53,231 bases of DNA from an uncultured Erysipelotrichaceae bacterium. Its GTDB lineage: Bacteria; Bacillota_I; Bacilli_A; Erysipelotrichales; Erysipelotrichaceae. The notes beneath the pieces are model-generated. The model searched no databases. It saw nothing but the letters and a program-made list of their open reading frames with translations, and was not told the origin of the DNA. Shown here one piece after another: positions 8,302 to 16,288 of the stretch. The translations under genes and the position numbers were made by a program. Each line of letters begins with the position of its first letter. The first letter of the stretch is position 1. The stretch spans positions 1-53,231 of the forward strand of contig CANDJN010000014.1 of the NCBI GenBank assembly GCA_947385085.1, given 5' to 3'.

Positions 8302-9060
8302 TCACAGCGAGGATAACGGAGAGGATTCGCCATCCAGCTCCACTGTATAAGAATAACGCTCCCCCAAATAATAAGACAGTGTATATTCCAATACCCGTTC
8401 CTTGCGATCATAAGAAACTCGTTCACGAAGCAGTACAGGATCCCCCGGTTTCATTTCCAGTTTTTCACTGATCTTGCGATCCGCTGTGATCGCCTTGAAA
8501 ACTTCACGCGTTTTGATTGGCTTATTAATCTTCAATTCATCCAATAAAGCATACATACTGCTATAATAACGTTCATCGTCTAGCGGCAAATTGCGATCCT
8601 GGGAAAAATAACTAACAAAATATACGATCGGCGTGCCATCAGCACAGCGTACCCGATCCAAACGATATAATGAATCCTTCTTTTCACAACCAAAAATCTT
8701 TGCTAAATGTGCATCAGCCGCAACCATCTCAATGTGCGCATAACGAGTGCTTGGCTCAATTCCCCGCTCCAGCATTTCATTGGTAAAGCTTTTGATGCCA
8801 ACCAAACGCTCCTCGATCTTTTTGGGATACACGACCCGCGTACCTTTGCCCCGCGCCCGTTCTACGAGACCTTCGCTTTCCAGCTGCGCAATCGCCTGAC
8901 GAGCAGTAATGCGTGATACATGAAACATTTCCTGAAGCTGTGCTTCACTGGGCAGCGAATCACCCGGCGCATACTCGCGTTTCAGAATCTTATCACGGAT
9001 AATCATTTTAATTTGAACATATAAAGGGACAGCACCCTTATCAAAATCTAATTGGGTCAT
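8302..9060 (-). CDS. GntR/HutC-family transcriptional regulator (UTRA)
   Basis: A 252-residue DNA-binding regulator. The N-terminal winged helix covers about residues 10-75 (PLYVQIK, SRITARQAIAQLESEGLV, RGKGTRV). The UTRA effector domain follows from about residue 95 and typically binds a phosphorylated sugar or amino sugar. I start at the ATG at 9060, which has GGAGGTG in front; the open frame begins 16 codons earlier. It follows the 579-residue ManA-like gene by about 40 bases and so is probably the last gene of the isomerase operon, reporting on its sugar phosphate. Confidence 0.88.
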   Translation of the reverse strand: MTQLDFDKGAVPLYVQIKMIIRDKILKREYAPGDSLPSEAQLQEMFHVSRITARQAIAQLESEGLVERARGKGTRVVYPKKIEERLVGIKSFTNEMLERGIEPSTRYAHIEMVAADAHLAKIFGCEKKDSLYRLDRVRCADGTPIVYFVSYFSQDRNLPLDDERYYSSMYALLDELKINKPIKTREVFKAITADRKISEKLEMKPGDPVLLRERVSYDRKERVLEYTLSYYLGERYSYTVELDGESSPLSSL

Positions 9061-9101
9061 GAAGCCACCTCCATGCACTATCATATCATAATCTGAATCT
9101 T

Positions 9102-10841
9102 TTAGCACTGTTTTCTTACATAAGCTTTAATAACACCAATTTTCTGACCTTCTGATTCACCGCAAGGACGAATGGTATACTTACCGACACTGGCGGGGAT
9201 GATGAATGTTTCCGCATAATGAACAACAAACGGTTCAAAACTGCCATCCTCACTTTCCACAACAGCTTCCTTGCCTTCCACCAGATTTAACATATTGACA
9301 CCGCCCTCGGTATCATGATGGGTTGTGCGATCGCTCCAAATTCTGCGTGTTTCAATGAATTCCAATTCATGCAGACCGGTATGTTCCTCGACATAATCAT
9401 CGTTACGCTCTACTTCGTAAATCGCATTTACCAGGTTTTTCTCAACCCACTTCGTGGTCCGATCCCATTGAATGACTTCCTTGCCATGTTCCACATGAAC
9501 CGGACGCGGACGGCCGTCCAAGCCAAGACGATCCCAATCCCACAGTTTAAATGTGAAGATATACGGAGTCGCGCTGATTTCCAATACCATGGCATTCGTA
9601 CCGGAGCAGTGGCAAGTACCGGCCGGAATCAAGAAGTGATCATGCTTCTTAGCCGGGAATTTATTAATATACTTCTCTGCATCAAAAGAGATCTCACCGC
9701 GATTGGCGCGACGCAAATCGTCGATCATTTCATCCTTATCGATACCTTCCTTCAAGCCCAAATAAACACAGGCATCATCAGCGGCATCCAAAATATAATA
9801 ACTTTCATCCTGCGTATAGCTCATTCCAAACTGCTTGTGCATATATTCCGTAACCGGATGCACCTGTAAACTCAAATTCTGACCGCTCATTGTGTCAAGG
9901 AAGTCAAAGCGAATCGGGAATTCCGCACCAAAACGCGCATATACTTGTTGACCTAACAATGCTTTGGGCTGATACAATACCAGATCCATTGCCGGAATCT
10001 CCACAGTGCCGTTCGCGAATTCCAAATACAGTGAGTTTTCTTCCGGAACGCCATCAAAGCTCCACGCAAAGTTAGCCTTTTCACGATCCAGATCGCAGAC
10101 TTCTTTCATCCATTGTCCACCCCAAACTCCCGGATCAAAATAAGGAACAGTACGGAATGGCTGCTGTGCGATCTGCCGCAAGCCATCGCGCAGTGCCATA
10201 CCCGGAATCATCTTCGGATCATCTTTCTTATTCGTATCGATCAGCCAATCAATCTCTTCAAACAATGCGATTTTATGCTTATCGGCAATGCGCCATTCAA
10301 TAAAGAAACCGCGTTTGTTTTTGCGCAGCGGATCTTCATCATAATTGCTGCACTTGTAATTACCCTGACCCCCACGATAACGCATTTGAATTTCCCAGCG
10401 TGCCATATCAAAATAAATCAAGCGATCGCCGCTGTGTACTAAGTGAGCGCCAAAACCGTATACAATTACCGTGCCCTGTGCTTCTTCCACCTGCTTGCGA
10501 GCTGCTTCCAGTTTTTCAAGATCAATAAAATCAATCACATCACCGTAGTACATTTTACCGAATACACGATCATCAGTCAGGTGATATTTCATCTGTTCGG
10601 TAATTGTTTTCTCTTCTTTGAAAATATCAATCATGTTGATTAACAGACTTGGTTCCAGTTTTTCTAACTGCGGTATAATTTCCTCATCATACACACCCGG
10701 ATACGTATCGCAAACCAACACGTATTTAGAACCGGTGATTTCCTGCTTTAATGTTTTGATAATCGCTTCATAGCCGAAAACGGCCTCATTTTCATGACCC
10801 TTTACTTTTGTACTTGGAAATTTGTTATAATTGCTTGCCAT
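9102..10841 (-). CDS. Long ManA-like class I mannose-6-phosphate isomerase with N-terminal extension
   Basis: At 579 residues this is nearly twice ManA length. The C-terminal part (about 235-579) is a ManA-type double cupin with its zinc site: LSLQVHP for Gln and His, DESYYIL for Glu, PAGTCHCSG for His, and an Arg in WDWDRLGLDG. The N-terminal 230 residues (GSKYVLVCDTYPG, TVIVYGFGAHLV) look like an alpha/beta nucleotide-binding fold, but I see no Walker A lysine loop. It sits two bases after a cupin PGI-like gene and is translated from GGAGG inside that gene's last codons. The reaction is likely an aldose-ketose sugar-phosphate isomerisation; the role of the extension is unknown. Confidence 0.78.
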   Translation of the reverse strand: MASNYNKFPSTKVKGHENEAVFGYEAIIKTLKQEITGSKYVLVCDTYPGVYDEEIIPQLEKLEPSLLINMIDIFKEEKTITEQMKYHLTDDRVFGKMYYGDVIDFIDLEKLEAARKQVEEAQGTVIVYGFGAHLVHSGDRLIYFDMARWEIQMRYRGGQGNYKCSNYDEDPLRKNKRGFFIEWRIADKHKIALFEEIDWLIDTNKKDDPKMIPGMALRDGLRQIAQQPFRTVPYFDPGVWGGQWMKEVCDLDREKANFAWSFDGVPEENSLYLEFANGTVEIPAMDLVLYQPKALLGQQVYARFGAEFPIRFDFLDTMSGQNLSLQVHPVTEYMHKQFGMSYTQDESYYILDAADDACVYLGLKEGIDKDEMIDDLRRANRGEISFDAEKYINKFPAKKHDHFLIPAGTCHCSGTNAMVLEISATPYIFTFKLWDWDRLGLDGRPRPVHVEHGKEVIQWDRTTKWVEKNLVNAIYEVERNDDYVEEHTGLHELEFIETRRIWSDRTTHHDTEGGVNMLNLVEGKEAVVESEDGSFEPFVVHYAETFIIPASVGKYTIRPCGESEGQKIGVIKAYVRKQC

Positions 10842-10843
10842 AT

Positions 10844-11398
10844 CTAGTCCTCCACTTTCTTAAATTGCAATTGCTTGTCTTCTTTATAAACACGATATCC
10901 AAACGGCTGCTTTACGACAGCATCATAATCATGTCCGGCGTCACACGGCCAGCAGGCGCCTACCTTCATTGCGGTATCGCCGGTATTGATCAAACGATGT
11001 GCCAGCTTGCCGTCAATATGATGCAGAGAACCGGGATAAACCTTTTCTGCCCACGTTTCACCCTGCTCATCCATTAACATTAACAGCCCTTCTCCGGCAA
11101 TGCCGAAGTAGAATTCTGCACAATCGCGATTTCCATGCCAATGTCCTCGGGTCATATTGCATTCACCGTTCACACTCACCGGATATAGTACCGTCAATCC
11201 CCAATTCAAATTGCCGCTTTGCTGCTCATCTCCCTGCGTATAATGATAAACATCATACATAATCGTGTCCTCGTTTAAATCCTCAGGATTTTGATAAAAT
11301 GCCTTGGCATCTTTATAGCTTTTGGAAGAAGAAGTAACCTCGCTTCCTTTGATCACATCATCAAAATCATGAATTGCTTTTGGTTCCATTACTTTCAT
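10844..11398 (-). CDS. Cupin-type glucose-6-phosphate isomerase-like protein (short)
   Basis: A 184-residue single cupin of the archaeal-type PGI group (PF06560-like). Metal ligands are in RGHWHGNRDCAEFYF (two His, one Glu) and GKLAHRLINTG (third His). The family converts glucose-6-phosphate and fructose-6-phosphate with a bound metal. The ATG at 11398 overlaps the TGA of the upstream gene (ATGA), so translation is coupled; GGAGGAA lies upstream. It is the middle of three sugar-phosphate isomerase-like genes in a row. Two PGI-like cupins side by side suggest a heteromer or different substrates, but neither is proven. Confidence 0.75.
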   Translation of the reverse strand: MKVMEPKAIHDFDDVIKGSEVTSSSKSYKDAKAFYQNPEDLNEDTIMYDVYHYTQGDEQQSGNLNWGLTVLYPVSVNGECNMTRGHWHGNRDCAEFYFGIAGEGLLMLMDEQGETWAEKVYPGSLHHIDGKLAHRLINTGDTAMKVGACWPCDAGHDYDAVVKQPFGYRVYKEDKQLQFKKVED

Positions 11399-12171
11399 TT
11401 GTGAAATTCCTCCCATTCCTTTTCCTTACGACTTGGCTGTGATACAAACAAGAAACGATCCGGATCTTCGATAAATTGCGTATAGATCGCTTTCCCCGGT
11501 TCTAATTGAAACTGGGGATATTCATGCGCTTCTATCACATGCAGGTTTGCGCTGTGATAGTGGGGATTACGCTTCCAGGCAATCGCTCCATCACTGACCT
11601 CAGGAAAGAACGCAATGCCGTGATGTGCGCGTACTTGATCATAGTCAAAGCCGAAATCCCGTACGCACCAAGCCCCAAATGTCAATGGCTTTTCGGCGTT
11701 GGCGCTAATTGTTGCGTGTACCCAGCCCGGCGGCACGATCACGACCTCACCTGCCTTGGCATGCACCGCATAACAATTTCCGGCATCATCATCACCATAC
11801 TCCTGCATATAGATAAATGCTTCCCCATCCCAGATCTCGTATACCTCGCATGTAGAACTGCCGCACGAAGGGGAAATCGCATGGATATGCCCTTGAGATC
11901 GTACCGGTTCCTTACCTATCGTTCCCTTTGCATACGTCACTGCGCCAAACAACAAATTACGATCCAGCATCGCTTGTTTGTCCTGCATTCGACCAACATC
12001 CATCACAATGCTGTAAGGAATGGCAGGACCGCTACTGGTTGGATCCTGAAGCGAAGCACGAATGGATTCCAGCGTTCGCTGCTCTGCTTTAGGGTGGAAC
12101 ACATCGTCGCCATATTCAAAATCCATGTCATCCGCACGGCTGGATATGGCAAAGCCAGGATAAAATTCCAT
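11395..12171 (-). CDS. Cupin-type glucose-6-phosphate isomerase-like protein (long)
   Basis: A 258-residue cupin of the same archaeal-type PGI group. The ligands are in RSQGHIHAIS (two His), STCEVYEIWDGEAF (Glu) and PPGWVHATIS (His). It is longer than the archaeal enzymes (about 190 residues) because of extensions at both ends. It is the first gene of the isomerase operon, behind the promoter at 12196-12204, and overlaps the next gene by four bases. The pathway context (ManA homologues, HAD phosphatases, UTRA regulators) points to phosphorylated hexose or amino-sugar use. Whether glucose-6-phosphate is the true substrate is uncertain. Confidence 0.77.
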   Translation of the reverse strand: MEFYPGFAISSRADDMDFEYGDDVFHPKAEQRTLESIRASLQDPTSSGPAIPYSIVMDVGRMQDKQAMLDRNLLFGAVTYAKGTIGKEPVRSQGHIHAISPSCGSSTCEVYEIWDGEAFIYMQEYGDDDAGNCYAVHAKAGEVVIVPPGWVHATISANAEKPLTFGAWCVRDFGFDYDQVRAHHGIAFFPEVSDGAIAWKRNPHYHSANLHVIEAHEYPQFQLEPGKAIYTQFIEDPDRFLFVSQPSRKEKEWEEFHK

Positions 12172-12195
12172 AAAACGCCTCCTATTTGTTATATC

Positions 12196-12204
12196 ATTAT
12201 ATCA
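12196..12204 (-). promoter_or_regulatory. Extended -10 promoter of the isomerase operon
   Basis: TGATATAAT on the minus strand is a full extended -10 element; the -35 region is weak (GTAATA, 17 bases upstream). An imperfect inverted repeat, AATACAATT/AATTAGATT, lies just upstream (12209-12231 region) and could hold an operator. Confidence 0.5.
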
Positions 12205-12249
12205 ATCTAATTGAATTGTATTACTTTTCTTTCTATCTGTCAACCGAAA

Positions 12250-12282
12250 ACATAAAAAAAGCCAATCAAAGATCAGCTTTCT
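12250..12282 (-). terminator. Terminator of the second GntR gene
   Basis: AGCTGATC and GATTGGCT pair on the minus strand with two wobble pairs, followed by seven T. The stem overlaps the last codons of the gene. Confidence 0.55.
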
Positions 12283-13031
12283 TTATTCATTAGACGCATC
12301 TTAAATTGATTGCGATCCCCACGATAATCGGCGATGCTTAGTTCCATTACTTCATCTTGTTCATTATAAGCGCAAGTCTTCACATGCATTAGTGCCTGTT
12401 GAGGATCAATTTCCAACAGCTTTGCTTCCCGCTGCGGCGCATTACGTGCCTCAACGCTGCGATCCACATAAATAATCGGCGTATGATATTTTTGATCCAT
12501 GATGTCATACAGCGAAACCGATTCAAAATCAAACTGCTCAATTCCTTGAAAACGCTCATAAGGAACATATGTATTCACCAGCACCATGGGCTGTTCATCC
12601 GCAAAACGCAGCCGTTCCAAATGAAAGACACGCGCACTTTGTTCAAATGCTTCATGGCATATTTCCGGTGTCGCAATTATCTCACTCACCAGCACTGAGG
12701 TGGACGGTGTCAGATGCAAGCTGCGCATTTCTTCGTCAAAGCTGCTCAGCCGCTGAAAAAAGAAACCCTCGATCTTCGGTTTAGCTACAAAGGTTCCCTT
12801 CGCCTTCATACGAGTAATATACCCCTCATTGATCAGTTCCAAAAAAGCCTGACGTACGGTTGGACGAGAAATATCCAATAATTCACAAAATTCCGCTTCC
12901 GTAGGCAATTTATCACCCGGTTGAAATACGCCCTCTTTCAACAGTTCCAATAATTGTGCTTTCAGTTGATAATATAAGGGAACCGGTAAATTTTTATTAA
13001 TCATAAAATGCTTTGCGATTTGTTTCTCCAT
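12273..13031 (-). CDS. GntR/HutC-family transcriptional regulator (UTRA)
   Basis: A 252-residue regulator with an N-terminal winged helix (PLYYQLKAQLLELL, ISRPTVRQAFLELINEGYI, KGTFVAKP) and a C-terminal UTRA effector domain from about residue 90. It is transcribed away from deoC. The two promoters face each other with overlapping -35 boxes (TTGTCA here, TTGACA for deoC). A perfect 16-bp palindrome at 13102-13117 is its most likely operator. The ligand is probably a phosphorylated sugar made or used by the deoC operon or by the isomerase operon downstream. Confidence 0.88.
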   Translation of the reverse strand: MEKQIAKHFMINKNLPVPLYYQLKAQLLELLKEGVFQPGDKLPTEAEFCELLDISRPTVRQAFLELINEGYITRMKAKGTFVAKPKIEGFFFQRLSSFDEEMRSLHLTPSTSVLVSEIIATPEICHEAFEQSARVFHLERLRFADEQPMVLVNTYVPYERFQGIEQFDFESVSLYDIMDQKYHTPIIYVDRSVEARNAPQREAKLLEIDPQQALMHVKTCAYNEQDEVMELSIADYRGDRNQFKMRLMNKES

Positions 13032-13054
13032 GTTGATACCTTCTTTATGCCATT

Positions 13055-13083
13055 ATTATAACGGAAAAAAAACAATTTGACAA
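13055..13083 (-). promoter_or_regulatory. Sigma-A promoter of the GntR gene
   Basis: TTGTCA and TATAAT are spaced 17 bases apart on the minus strand. The -35 box overlaps that of the divergent deoC promoter. Confidence 0.65.
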
Positions 13084-13117
13084 CGCTAGATTATAATGTT
13101 ATAATGTAATTACATTA
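13077..13117 (+). promoter_or_regulatory. deoC promoter with 16-bp palindromic operator
   Basis: TTGACA (13077-13082) and TATAAT (13100-13105) are spaced 17 bases apart. The perfect palindrome TAATGTAATTACATTA (13102-13117) overlaps the -10 box and start site. A repressor bound there would block initiation; the divergent GntR regulator is the obvious candidate. Confidence 0.7.
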
Positions 13118-13132
13118 AAGGAGGAACCACAT

Positions 13133-13825
13133 ATGGATATTAACAACTTAACGGAGGCAACACTTGCCAAATACTTCGATCACACTTTTTTAAAGGCATA
13201 TGCGACAAGAGCTGATTTTGAAAAGCTCTGTAAAGAGGCAAGAGAATTGGGCACAGCGATGGTGGCTATTAATTCCTCACCGGTCACTTTATGCAAGGAA
13301 CTGTTAAAAGGCAGTGATGTTCATGTCGGGGCAGCCATTTCCTTCCCATTGGGACAGACGCCGCTGGCAATCAAAGTGGCTGAAACTAAGCAAGCCATTG
13401 CGGAGGGTGCCGATGAGATAGATTATGTCATTAACATCGGTGAAGCTAAAATGGGTAATTGGGCTTACATTGAAGAAGAGATGCGCCAGATCGTGGCTGT
13501 TTGTCGTGAGCACAATGTATTAAGTAAAGTAATTTTTGAAAATTGTTATTTAGAAAAAGCAGAAATAAAAAAACTGGCGGAGATTGCCAAAGAAGTGAAA
13601 CCGGATTTCATTAAAACAAGCACCGGTTTTGGTACCGGAGGCGCTACCGTAGAAGATGTAAAATTAATGAAGGATACGGTAAAGGATGAAGTAAAGGTAA
13701 AAGCTGCCGGCGGGATCCGTGATTGGGAAACGTGTAAAGCCATGATTGAAGCCGGAGCTGAACGCATTGGAACCAGCAGTTCTATCGCTATTCTGGAAGG
13801 TTTCCGTAAGGAGCACAATCTATGA
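13133..13825 (+). CDS. deoC: Deoxyribose-phosphate aldolase
   Basis: It cleaves 2-deoxyribose-5-phosphate to glyceraldehyde-3-phosphate and acetaldehyde through a Schiff base. The catalytic Lys161 is in DFIKTSTGFGTGGAT, the second Lys190 is in VKVKAAGGIR, and the Asp of EIDYVIN is near residue 97. At 230 residues it has family length. Unusually, it is not in a nucleoside operon. It is translationally coupled (ATGA overlap) to an RmlD-like reductase and controlled from a promoter carrying a GntR-type palindrome. Broader aldolase use on another sugar phosphate is possible. Confidence 0.92.
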   Translation: MDINNLTEATLAKYFDHTFLKAYATRADFEKLCKEARELGTAMVAINSSPVTLCKELLKGSDVHVGAAISFPLGQTPLAIKVAETKQAIAEGADEIDYVINIGEAKMGNWAYIEEEMRQIVAVCREHNVLSKVIFENCYLEKAEIKKLAEIAKEVKPDFIKTSTGFGTGGATVEDVKLMKDTVKDEVKVKAAGGIRDWETCKAMIEAGAERIGTSSSIAILEGFRKEHNL

Positions 13826-14691
13826 AAAAGGTCGTTATCACAGGAGGAACAGGATTTATCGCTTCCATCGTAAAGGAAGCCATTGAAGATCAGTATGAAA
13901 TCTGTGCGTTGGGGCGCAAACAATTGGATCTTGGCAATATTGACGCCGTGAAAGAATGGTTTTCCACGCATGATTATGACTATGTGTTTCATACCGGTGC
14001 GATGGCACAAACAGCGGATTGCGAGAATTATCCCGAATTGACTCATCGCATCAATGTCGAATGCACTAAGGTCATTGCACAATGCTGCAAGGAAAAGCAA
14101 GCACGTTTGATTTTTATCAGTACCGAACAATGCTTTAACGGCAAAGCCGAGACAGGCCCATTTGATGAAACCGTTGAGCCATGCGCCATTACCGCCTATG
14201 GCAATCACAAAATTGAATGTGAACAATTCATCACAACAGAGTTAAGCGATTATATCATTTTGCGTTTCTCATGGATGCTTGGTATGAATCGTCCTGGTAT
14301 TAAGGCATCCCCCAATATCATTCGTAATGTCATGAACGCCGTGTTTTATCAAAATCCCACGAAATTCACCGTCAATGAAATTCGCGGTATGACTTATGCG
14401 CAAAAGTTTGCGGATGTTTTCACTAAGATTATGGATCTGCCTACCGGTATTTATCATATCTCTGATGAGAATACGCATAACACATATGAAGCCGCAAAAA
14501 TCATCGCTGCCAAGCTTGGATTTACGCCGGAACAGGTCGATGCCTATATTCTTCCCAATCATGAGCGCTATGCGGATCGCTTCCGCGATTATCGTTTGGA
14601 TGTGAATAAATGTAAACAATACGGCATTGATTTTGGTACATTCGAAGAGAATGTCGATGCTTGTTTAAAAGACTTTGGCTGGATGAAATAA
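13822..14691 (+). CDS. NAD(P)-dependent RmlD-like epimerase/reductase (extended SDR)
   Basis: A 289-residue extended short-chain dehydrogenase/reductase similar to dTDP-4-dehydrorhamnose reductase. The N-terminal Rossmann motif is GGTGFIA (8-14), the catalytic pair is Tyr126/Lys130 in YGNHK, and STEQCFNG precedes it. There are no rhamnose pathway partners (RmlA, RmlB, RmlC) nearby. Its start overlaps deoC by four bases, so the two proteins are made together. It may reduce or epimerise a nucleotide-linked or free sugar. The link with an aldolase is not a pairing I recognise. Confidence 0.8.
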   Translation: MKKVVITGGTGFIASIVKEAIEDQYEICALGRKQLDLGNIDAVKEWFSTHDYDYVFHTGAMAQTADCENYPELTHRINVECTKVIAQCCKEKQARLIFISTEQCFNGKAETGPFDETVEPCAITAYGNHKIECEQFITTELSDYIILRFSWMLGMNRPGIKASPNIIRNVMNAVFYQNPTKFTVNEIRGMTYAQKFADVFTKIMDLPTGIYHISDENTHNTYEAAKIIAAKLGFTPEQVDAYILPNHERYADRFRDYRLDVNKCKQYGIDFGTFEENVDACLKDFGWMK

Positions 14692-14698
14692 CAAAGAT

Positions 14699-14728
14699 AA
14701 GCTTGTGTACTGCACAGGCTTTTTTTAT
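14699..14728 (+). terminator. Terminator of the deoC operon
   Basis: AAGCTTGTG and CACAGGCTT pair around a five-base loop and are followed by seven T. Confidence 0.75.
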
Positions 14729-14782
14729 CCCAGCAAAAATTGAATTCACGAAGGTTCTTTTCCTATTTTAACAAAAAAATGT

Positions 14783-14788
14783 TATAAT
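14783..14788 (+). promoter_or_regulatory. -10 element upstream of the glycosyltransferase
   Basis: A consensus TATAAT lies 36 bases upstream of the start codon. The matching -35 region is poor. Confidence 0.45.
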
Positions 14789-14823
14789 AAATGTTATCAT
14801 AATCACAGCGGAGGATTAACACA

Positions 14824-15771
14824 ATGAGAATAGCTTATTTGGTTCACACAGCCAGAGAATATGAAGAAATTGTTGAGATGGTCAATCAGCTAACCAAGCA
14901 GGGAGATCATGTCTTCATTATGATCAATGATAATGATTTACGCGATGAAATCTTCTTCGTATATGCCGATTACAATCGTGTTCATATTGCCAAGAAACAA
15001 GAATATGCTCAGAGTGGTGATTTATCCATGGCACGCGGCATGGTCATTCAAATGAAAGATGCCTGTGAAATGGGCGGTTTTGACTACTATATCAATTTAA
15101 GTGACGGTATGATTCCCGTTAAAACAAGATCGGAGATTGTATCGTTTTTAGAGGCTCATAAAGGTAAAGATTTCTACTATACGGCAGATGTGGATGCACA
15201 GGCTTTACGTAAAAAAAGTGAGCGTTATTATCCGTTCACCAATATGCTGGCATTTCCGACCAGCCGCTTTGTTCGCTTTTTATCAAAGGGAACGGCCAAG
15301 CTCTTTGACTGGATGCACATTCGCCGCAATTTAACCGAAACCTATCGCATCGGAAGCCCTTGGTTTATGTTAAGCGATGCTTCGGCACAGATCATAGCAG
15401 AGAATTTTAGCTATGTGGCGGAAACTTATAAATTGGGATGGTATCCGGAGGAAATGTATATCCCAATGATGATGAATCGCTTCGTCTATGTGAATGGACG
15501 CAATGATGATCATATTAACGCGGATTATCGTGTGGTCGGTCCAGAAGGAATATGGCGGGAAAGCCATGATGCCGATCCACTGACCGCCGAGGTGCTCGCC
15601 GCACACCCGGAAGCGCTCTTTGCGGGCAAGATTACCACTGCGGATACACTTCCGCTGTTCAGTGATTACTTTGATATATACAATCGCGATGCGGCCGGTG
15701 AGGCGCTGAATGGTCAAAAGTTCGTTGATCCTAATCAACTCATTGATTCTATTACCGGAAGAAAAAAATAG
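14824..15771 (+). CDS. Core-2/I-branching-type glycosyltransferase (Branch family)
   Basis: A 315-residue protein resembling bacterial members of the Branch (PF02485, GT14) family of beta-1,6-N-acetylglucosaminyl- or xylosyltransferases. Family-like features are the opening MRIAYLVHTAREYEE, the Asn-Leu-Ser-Asp-Gly segment YINLSDGMIPV near 100, the GSPWFMLS box near 180 and YPEEMYIPMMMN near 210. It has no signal peptide or membrane segment and would act on the cytosolic face, probably in surface polysaccharide synthesis. It is monocistronic between two terminators. Donor and acceptor are unknown. Confidence 0.75.
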   Translation: MRIAYLVHTAREYEEIVEMVNQLTKQGDHVFIMINDNDLRDEIFFVYADYNRVHIAKKQEYAQSGDLSMARGMVIQMKDACEMGGFDYYINLSDGMIPVKTRSEIVSFLEAHKGKDFYYTADVDAQALRKKSERYYPFTNMLAFPTSRFVRFLSKGTAKLFDWMHIRRNLTETYRIGSPWFMLSDASAQIIAENFSYVAETYKLGWYPEEMYIPMMMNRFVYVNGRNDDHINADYRVVGPEGIWRESHDADPLTAEVLAAHPEALFAGKITTADTLPLFSDYFDIYNRDAAGEALNGQKFVDPNQLIDSITGRKK

Positions 15772-15823
15772 AATGGTATCTATTCAACAATTCTCTTTTT
15801 TCATTCATATAATTTATGAACAA

Positions 15824-15880
15824 TAAAAAAAGCGAAAAGCCAATGACCCTTATGGAAATAGGCTTTTCGTTATTTTTTAT
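15824..15880. terminator. Bidirectional terminator
   Basis: CGAAAAGCC and GGCTTTTCG form a stem with A-rich DNA on the left and T-rich DNA on the right. It can end both the plus-strand glycosyltransferase and the minus-strand small membrane protein, whose stop codon it overlaps. Confidence 0.7.
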
Positions 15881-16181
15881 TTTGCACTTTATCGATTAAT
15901 GCAAAGACATATTTTTTTGAGTTATGGTAGCTCAAATAGAACATGACGGTAAGCAAGCCGGTGATTACCGCACCAACCAGTCCAATCCATTTTAACACGT
16001 TGCGAATGCCTTCCGCCATTGACAAAAAGTTATCATGAAGTCCGGTAAATCCCCATATTGCGATTGCTGCAAATAACAAAAACAGAAAAAACAGGGTCTT
16101 GGAAATCTTGATTAACTTACGTGTCATAACATCGCGATAGGCAATCTCTCTTTTGATTTCTTCTCGTTCTTTTTTGGTCAT
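15870..16181 (-). CDS. Small two-helix membrane protein
   Basis: A 103-residue protein of unknown family. Its charged N-terminus (MTKKEREEIKREIAYRD) is followed by two hydrophobic segments at about 29-47 and 65-84, and it ends in a basic tail. GGAGGATGTAG precedes the ATG. It lies downstream of the mannose-type PTS operon on the same strand but behind that operon's terminator, so it is probably a separate unit. No function can be assigned. Confidence 0.65.
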   Translation of the reverse strand: MTKKEREEIKREIAYRDVMTRKLIKISKTLFFLFLLFAAIAIWGFTGLHDNFLSMAEGIRNVLKWIGLVGAVITGLLTVMFYLSYHNSKKYVFALIDKVQNKK

Positions 16182-16232
16182 CTACATCCTCCACTCATCT
16201 AGCAAAAGTCATTAAGACATTTGCATTATTGA

Positions 16233-16267
16233 GAAAAAAGCCATCCCTTTTGGGAGTAAGGGATGGT
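16233..16267 (-). terminator. Terminator of the first mannose-family PTS operon
   Basis: CCATCCCTT and AAGGGATGG pair on the minus strand and are followed by CTTTTTTC. Confidence 0.8.
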
Positions 16268-16288
16268 TTTTCAAGTTCTGATGAAAGA

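Noticed and set aside
8163..8426. 88-residue N-terminal extension of the third HAD phosphatase
   Set aside because: No HAD or other homology, and a well-placed ribosome site precedes the ATG at 8162. The extension is an open frame by chance.
11506..12210. 234-residue plus-strand frame opposite the PGI-like gene
   Set aside because: Shadow of a conserved metal-binding cupin gene on the other strand.
13546..14226. 226-residue minus-strand frame opposite deoC and the reductase
   Set aside because: Shadow of two well-recognised enzymes with intact catalytic motifs.
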